Source: Treponema sp. (lineage in GTDB: Bacteria; Spirochaetota; Spirochaetia; Treponematales; Treponemataceae). From it: a DNA stretch of 34,174 nt. The notes under the pieces are model-generated. The model ran no database searches. It worked only from the letters and a program-made list of their open reading frames with translations, and had not been told where the DNA came from. This document shows positions 32,632 through 34,174 of this stretch, piece by piece. The stretch covers positions 1-34,174 of the forward strand of contig JAFZLJ010000009.1 in the NCBI GenBank assembly GCA_017551545.1, in the 5' to 3' direction. The stretch's first letter is position 1; the number at the start of each line of letters is the position of its first letter. Both the position numbers and the translations under genes were made by a program.

Positions 32632-32651
32632 ATGGGGTAATCGCATATAAT
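32623..32651 (+). promoter_or_regulatory. Promoter of the SRP RNA
   Basis: -35 TTGTAT (32623-32628), 17-bp spacer, -10 TATAAT (32646-32651). The predicted start near 32658 fits the 5' end of the RNA. Confidence 0.75.
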
Positions 32652-32657
32652 AAATGT

Positions 32658-32762
32658 ATTGAGTCAGATGCCCTTCAAGTATCTTTCGCAAAACCCCGTC
32701 AGAGCCGGAAGGCAGCAGCGGTATGCGGAACGAACTGTGATTGGGATTATCTGACTCTTTTT
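32658..32762 (+). ncRNA. ffs: Bacterial small SRP RNA (4.5S)
   Basis: The conserved apical core GTCAGAGCCGGAAGGCAGCAGC (split here as GTCAGAG, CCGGAAGG, CAGCAGC) at 32698-32719 is the Ffh-binding domain IV. The outer stem GAGTCAGAT (32661-32669) pairs with ATCTGACTC (32749-32757), followed by a U-rich tail that ends transcription. It is the RNA of the signal recognition particle. Confidence 0.93.
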
Positions 32763-32791
32763 ATTAGTACATTTTTTTGAGGTATTTTGCT

Positions 32792-33850
32792 ATGACCATA
32801 ATTCCAATCATTCTTTCTGGCGGTGCCGGAACAAGACTGTGGCCTCTTTCGTGGGGAAATCATCCAAAACAGTTTCTGCCTCTTGTAAGTGAACGTACAA
32901 TGATTCAGGAAACCCTTTTACGACTCAAAGGTCTTGAGCTTGGTTGCCCGATTATTTCATGCGGAGAAGGGCACAGATTTATGGTAGCAGAACAGATTGG
33001 CGAAGTCAGCGAAAAAAAGCCTGTTATAATTCTTGAACCAATGGCAAAAAATACTGCTCCTGCAATTGCAGCAGCCTGTTGTGCAGCAATGCAGCAGGAT
33101 AAAGATGCCGTAGTTGTTGTTTTGCCAAGTGATCATGTAATTCAAGATGTTCCTGCCTTTCAAAATGCAGTGAAAATTGCAGCACAGAATGCTTCAAAAG
33201 GATTTTTAGTTACTTTTGGAATTGTTCCAACTTTTCCTGCAACAGGTTATGGTTATATAAAAGCCGGAAAAGATGAAGCTGATGGTGCATATGATTTAGT
33301 TCAGTTTGTAGAAAAACCTGATTTACAGACGGCTCAAAAATATCTTGCAAGCGGTGAATTTTCCTGGAACAGCGGAATGTTTGTTTTTAAGGCAGAAGCT
33401 TTTCTTGAGGAACTTTCCGTACATAATGCAGATATGGCTCGTCTTTCTAAACAGTCATTCGAAAAAGCAGTTGTAGAAACAGATTTTATCCGTCTTGATA
33501 AAGAAAGCTTTGAACAAATTAAAGGTGATTCGATTGATTATGCCGTAATGGAAAAAACAAAGCTTGGAAAAATCGTTAAGCTTAATGCCGGCTGGGATGA
33601 TGTAGGTTCCTGGAGTGCTTTATATGATATCAGCCCAAAAGATGAAAATCAGAATGTGCTTCAGGGAGATGTTATTGCGCTTGATACAACAGGTTCTTAT
33701 GTTCGCGCAGGCAGCCGCACAATTGCAACAATCGGACTGGATAATATTGTTGTAGTCGACAGTGATGATTCACTTTTGATTGCCGCCAAAGATAAAATCC
33801 AGGATGTAAAAAAAGTTGCAGAATCAATGAAGGCGCGTACAAATACTTGA
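32792..33850 (+). CDS. manC: Mannose-1-phosphate guanylyltransferase
   Basis: A 352-residue nucleotidyltransferase making GDP-mannose from mannose 1-phosphate and GTP. The N-terminal pyrophosphorylase signature ILSGGAGTRLWPLSWGNHPK, the VLPSDHVI segment, the FVEKPD segment and WNSGMFVFKA are typical. It is the short form without the isomerase domain of bifunctional ManC. The start at ATG 32792 has a GAGGT site; an upstream TTG is rejected. It feeds glycan or lipooligosaccharide synthesis. The -35 of the next tRNA promoter overlaps its stop codon. Confidence 0.92.
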   Translation: MTIIPIILSGGAGTRLWPLSWGNHPKQFLPLVSERTMIQETLLRLKGLELGCPIISCGEGHRFMVAEQIGEVSEKKPVIILEPMAKNTAPAIAAACCAAMQQDKDAVVVVLPSDHVIQDVPAFQNAVKIAAQNASKGFLVTFGIVPTFPATGYGYIKAGKDEADGAYDLVQFVEKPDLQTAQKYLASGEFSWNSGMFVFKAEAFLEELSVHNADMARLSKQSFEKAVVETDFIRLDKESFEQIKGDSIDYAVMEKTKLGKIVKLNAGWDDVGSWSALYDISPKDENQNVLQGDVIALDTTGSYVRAGSRTIATIGLDNIVVVDSDDSLLIAAKDKIQDVKKVAESMKARTNT

Positions 33851-33875
33851 CAATCAACCCAAAAAACTATATTCT
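33847..33875 (+). promoter_or_regulatory. Promoter of the tRNA cluster
   Basis: -35 TTGACA (33847-33852, overlapping the manC stop), 17-bp spacer, -10 TATTCT (33870-33875). Confidence 0.7.
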
Positions 33876-33888
33876 TATAACACTTAAT

Positions 33889-33974
33889 GGAGCGATACCA
33901 AAGCGGTCGTACTGGGGCGGTCTTGAAAACCGTTGATCTTCACGGGTCCGGGGGTTCGAATCCCTCTCGCTCCG
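33889..33974 (+). tRNA. tRNA-Ser (UGA)
   Basis: An 86-nt tRNA with acceptor GGAGCGA/TCGCTCC, long variable arm, T-loop GGTTCGAATCC and anticodon TGA in TCTTGAAAA. CCA is not encoded. Confidence 0.95.
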
Positions 33975-33982
33975 CTAAATAA

Positions 33983-34067
33983 GGAAGCGTGGTAGAGCGG
34001 TAATACAACGGATTGCTAATCCGTCACTTCCGAAAGGGGTGGGCAGGTTCAACTCCTGTCGCTTCCG
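33983..34067 (+). tRNA. tRNA-Ser (GCU)
   Basis: An 85-nt tRNA with acceptor GGAAGCG/CGCTTCC, long variable arm and anticodon GCT in ATTGCTAAT. It begins 8 nt after the previous tRNA, so it is co-transcribed. Confidence 0.95.
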
Positions 34068-34072
34068 AGAAA

Positions 34073-34094
34073 GCAGCTCTGCTGCATTTTTTTT
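34073..34094 (+). terminator. Terminator-like hairpin between tRNA-Ser(GCU) and tRNA-Arg
   Basis: GCAGC TCT GCTGC followed by A and eight T. It leaves only 5 nt before the next tRNA, with no room for a promoter. Confidence 0.55.
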
Positions 34095-34099
34095 ATCCT

Positions 34100-34174
34100 G
34101 AGATTGTAGCTCAGCTGGATTAGAGCACCACCCTGCGGAGGTGGGGGTCGCACGTTCGAATCGTGTCAGTCTCA
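34100..34174 (+). tRNA. tRNA-Arg (GCG)
   Basis: A 75-nt tRNA ending at the window edge. Acceptor is GAGATTG/CAGTCTC, anticodon stem CCACC/GGTGG with loop CTGCGGA (anticodon GCG, reading CGC and CGU). A20 is present in the D-loop, as in arginine tRNAs. Most bacteria use ACG (inosine) for these codons. Confidence 0.88.

Overview
The window looks like part of a chromosome from a gut- or rumen-type spirochaete, most likely Treponema. That assignment rests on gene content and style, not on a marker search. The supporting signs are moderate GC, spirochaete-style lipoproteins, a large methyl-accepting chemotaxis protein, an Lpt-like export cluster, glutamine synthetase type III, uronate catabolism, and many small palindromic repeats, some lying in frame inside genes.

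Layout. (1) Bases 1-9000 form a sulfur/amino-acid island. A leftward operon encodes two nitrogenase-component-1-like subunits and a cysteine synthase paralogue cut by the window edge. A divergent rightward operon encodes a PatB/MalY C-S lyase and a CymR-like Rrf2 repressor. Then come dapF and dapL, and a convergent metY (O-acetylhomoserine sulfhydrylase). (2) 9000-13600 is a nitrogen block: glnN, then an ammonium transporter fused to a P-II domain, both behind attenuator-like leaders, then a small membrane protein. (3) 13589-18852 holds cysK, a DTW-domain tRNA-modification protein on the other strand, an acyl-CoA-synthetase-like enzyme and lptC/lptA/lptB-like genes. (4) 18868-25338 holds a chemoreceptor and uronate catabolism (uxaC, a transglutaminase-like lipoprotein, eda, kdgK). 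(5) 25436-30943 holds a DEAD-box helicase, a YD-repeat exported protein, a stretch of gene remnants (ORF6N and others), and a YihY-type membrane protein with a cyclic-nucleotide-binding domain. (6) 31028-34174 holds asnS, the SRP RNA, manC and three tRNAs.

Two regulatory stories stand out. First, a 17-bp imperfect palindrome of the type CCTATTGACATAGTAGG occurs five times and sits on the -35 elements of the nitrogenase-like operon, patB-cymR, metY and cysK promoters. This suggests one CymR-type sulfur regulon that includes an uncharacterised nitrogenase-like reductase. Second, glnN (twice) and amt (once) are preceded by a mini-hairpin with an A-N-N-G-N-N hexaloop whose 3' side overlaps the 5' arm of an intrinsic terminator. 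This is the geometry expected for ANTAR-protein antitermination.

Several genes (dapF, the 90-residue membrane protein, the DTW gene, the acyl-CoA-synthetase-like gene, the helicase) have a -10 element only 7-9 nt before the start codon and no Shine-Dalgarno sequence, so they may give leaderless mRNAs. All assignments come from reading motifs in the sequence; no database search was run.
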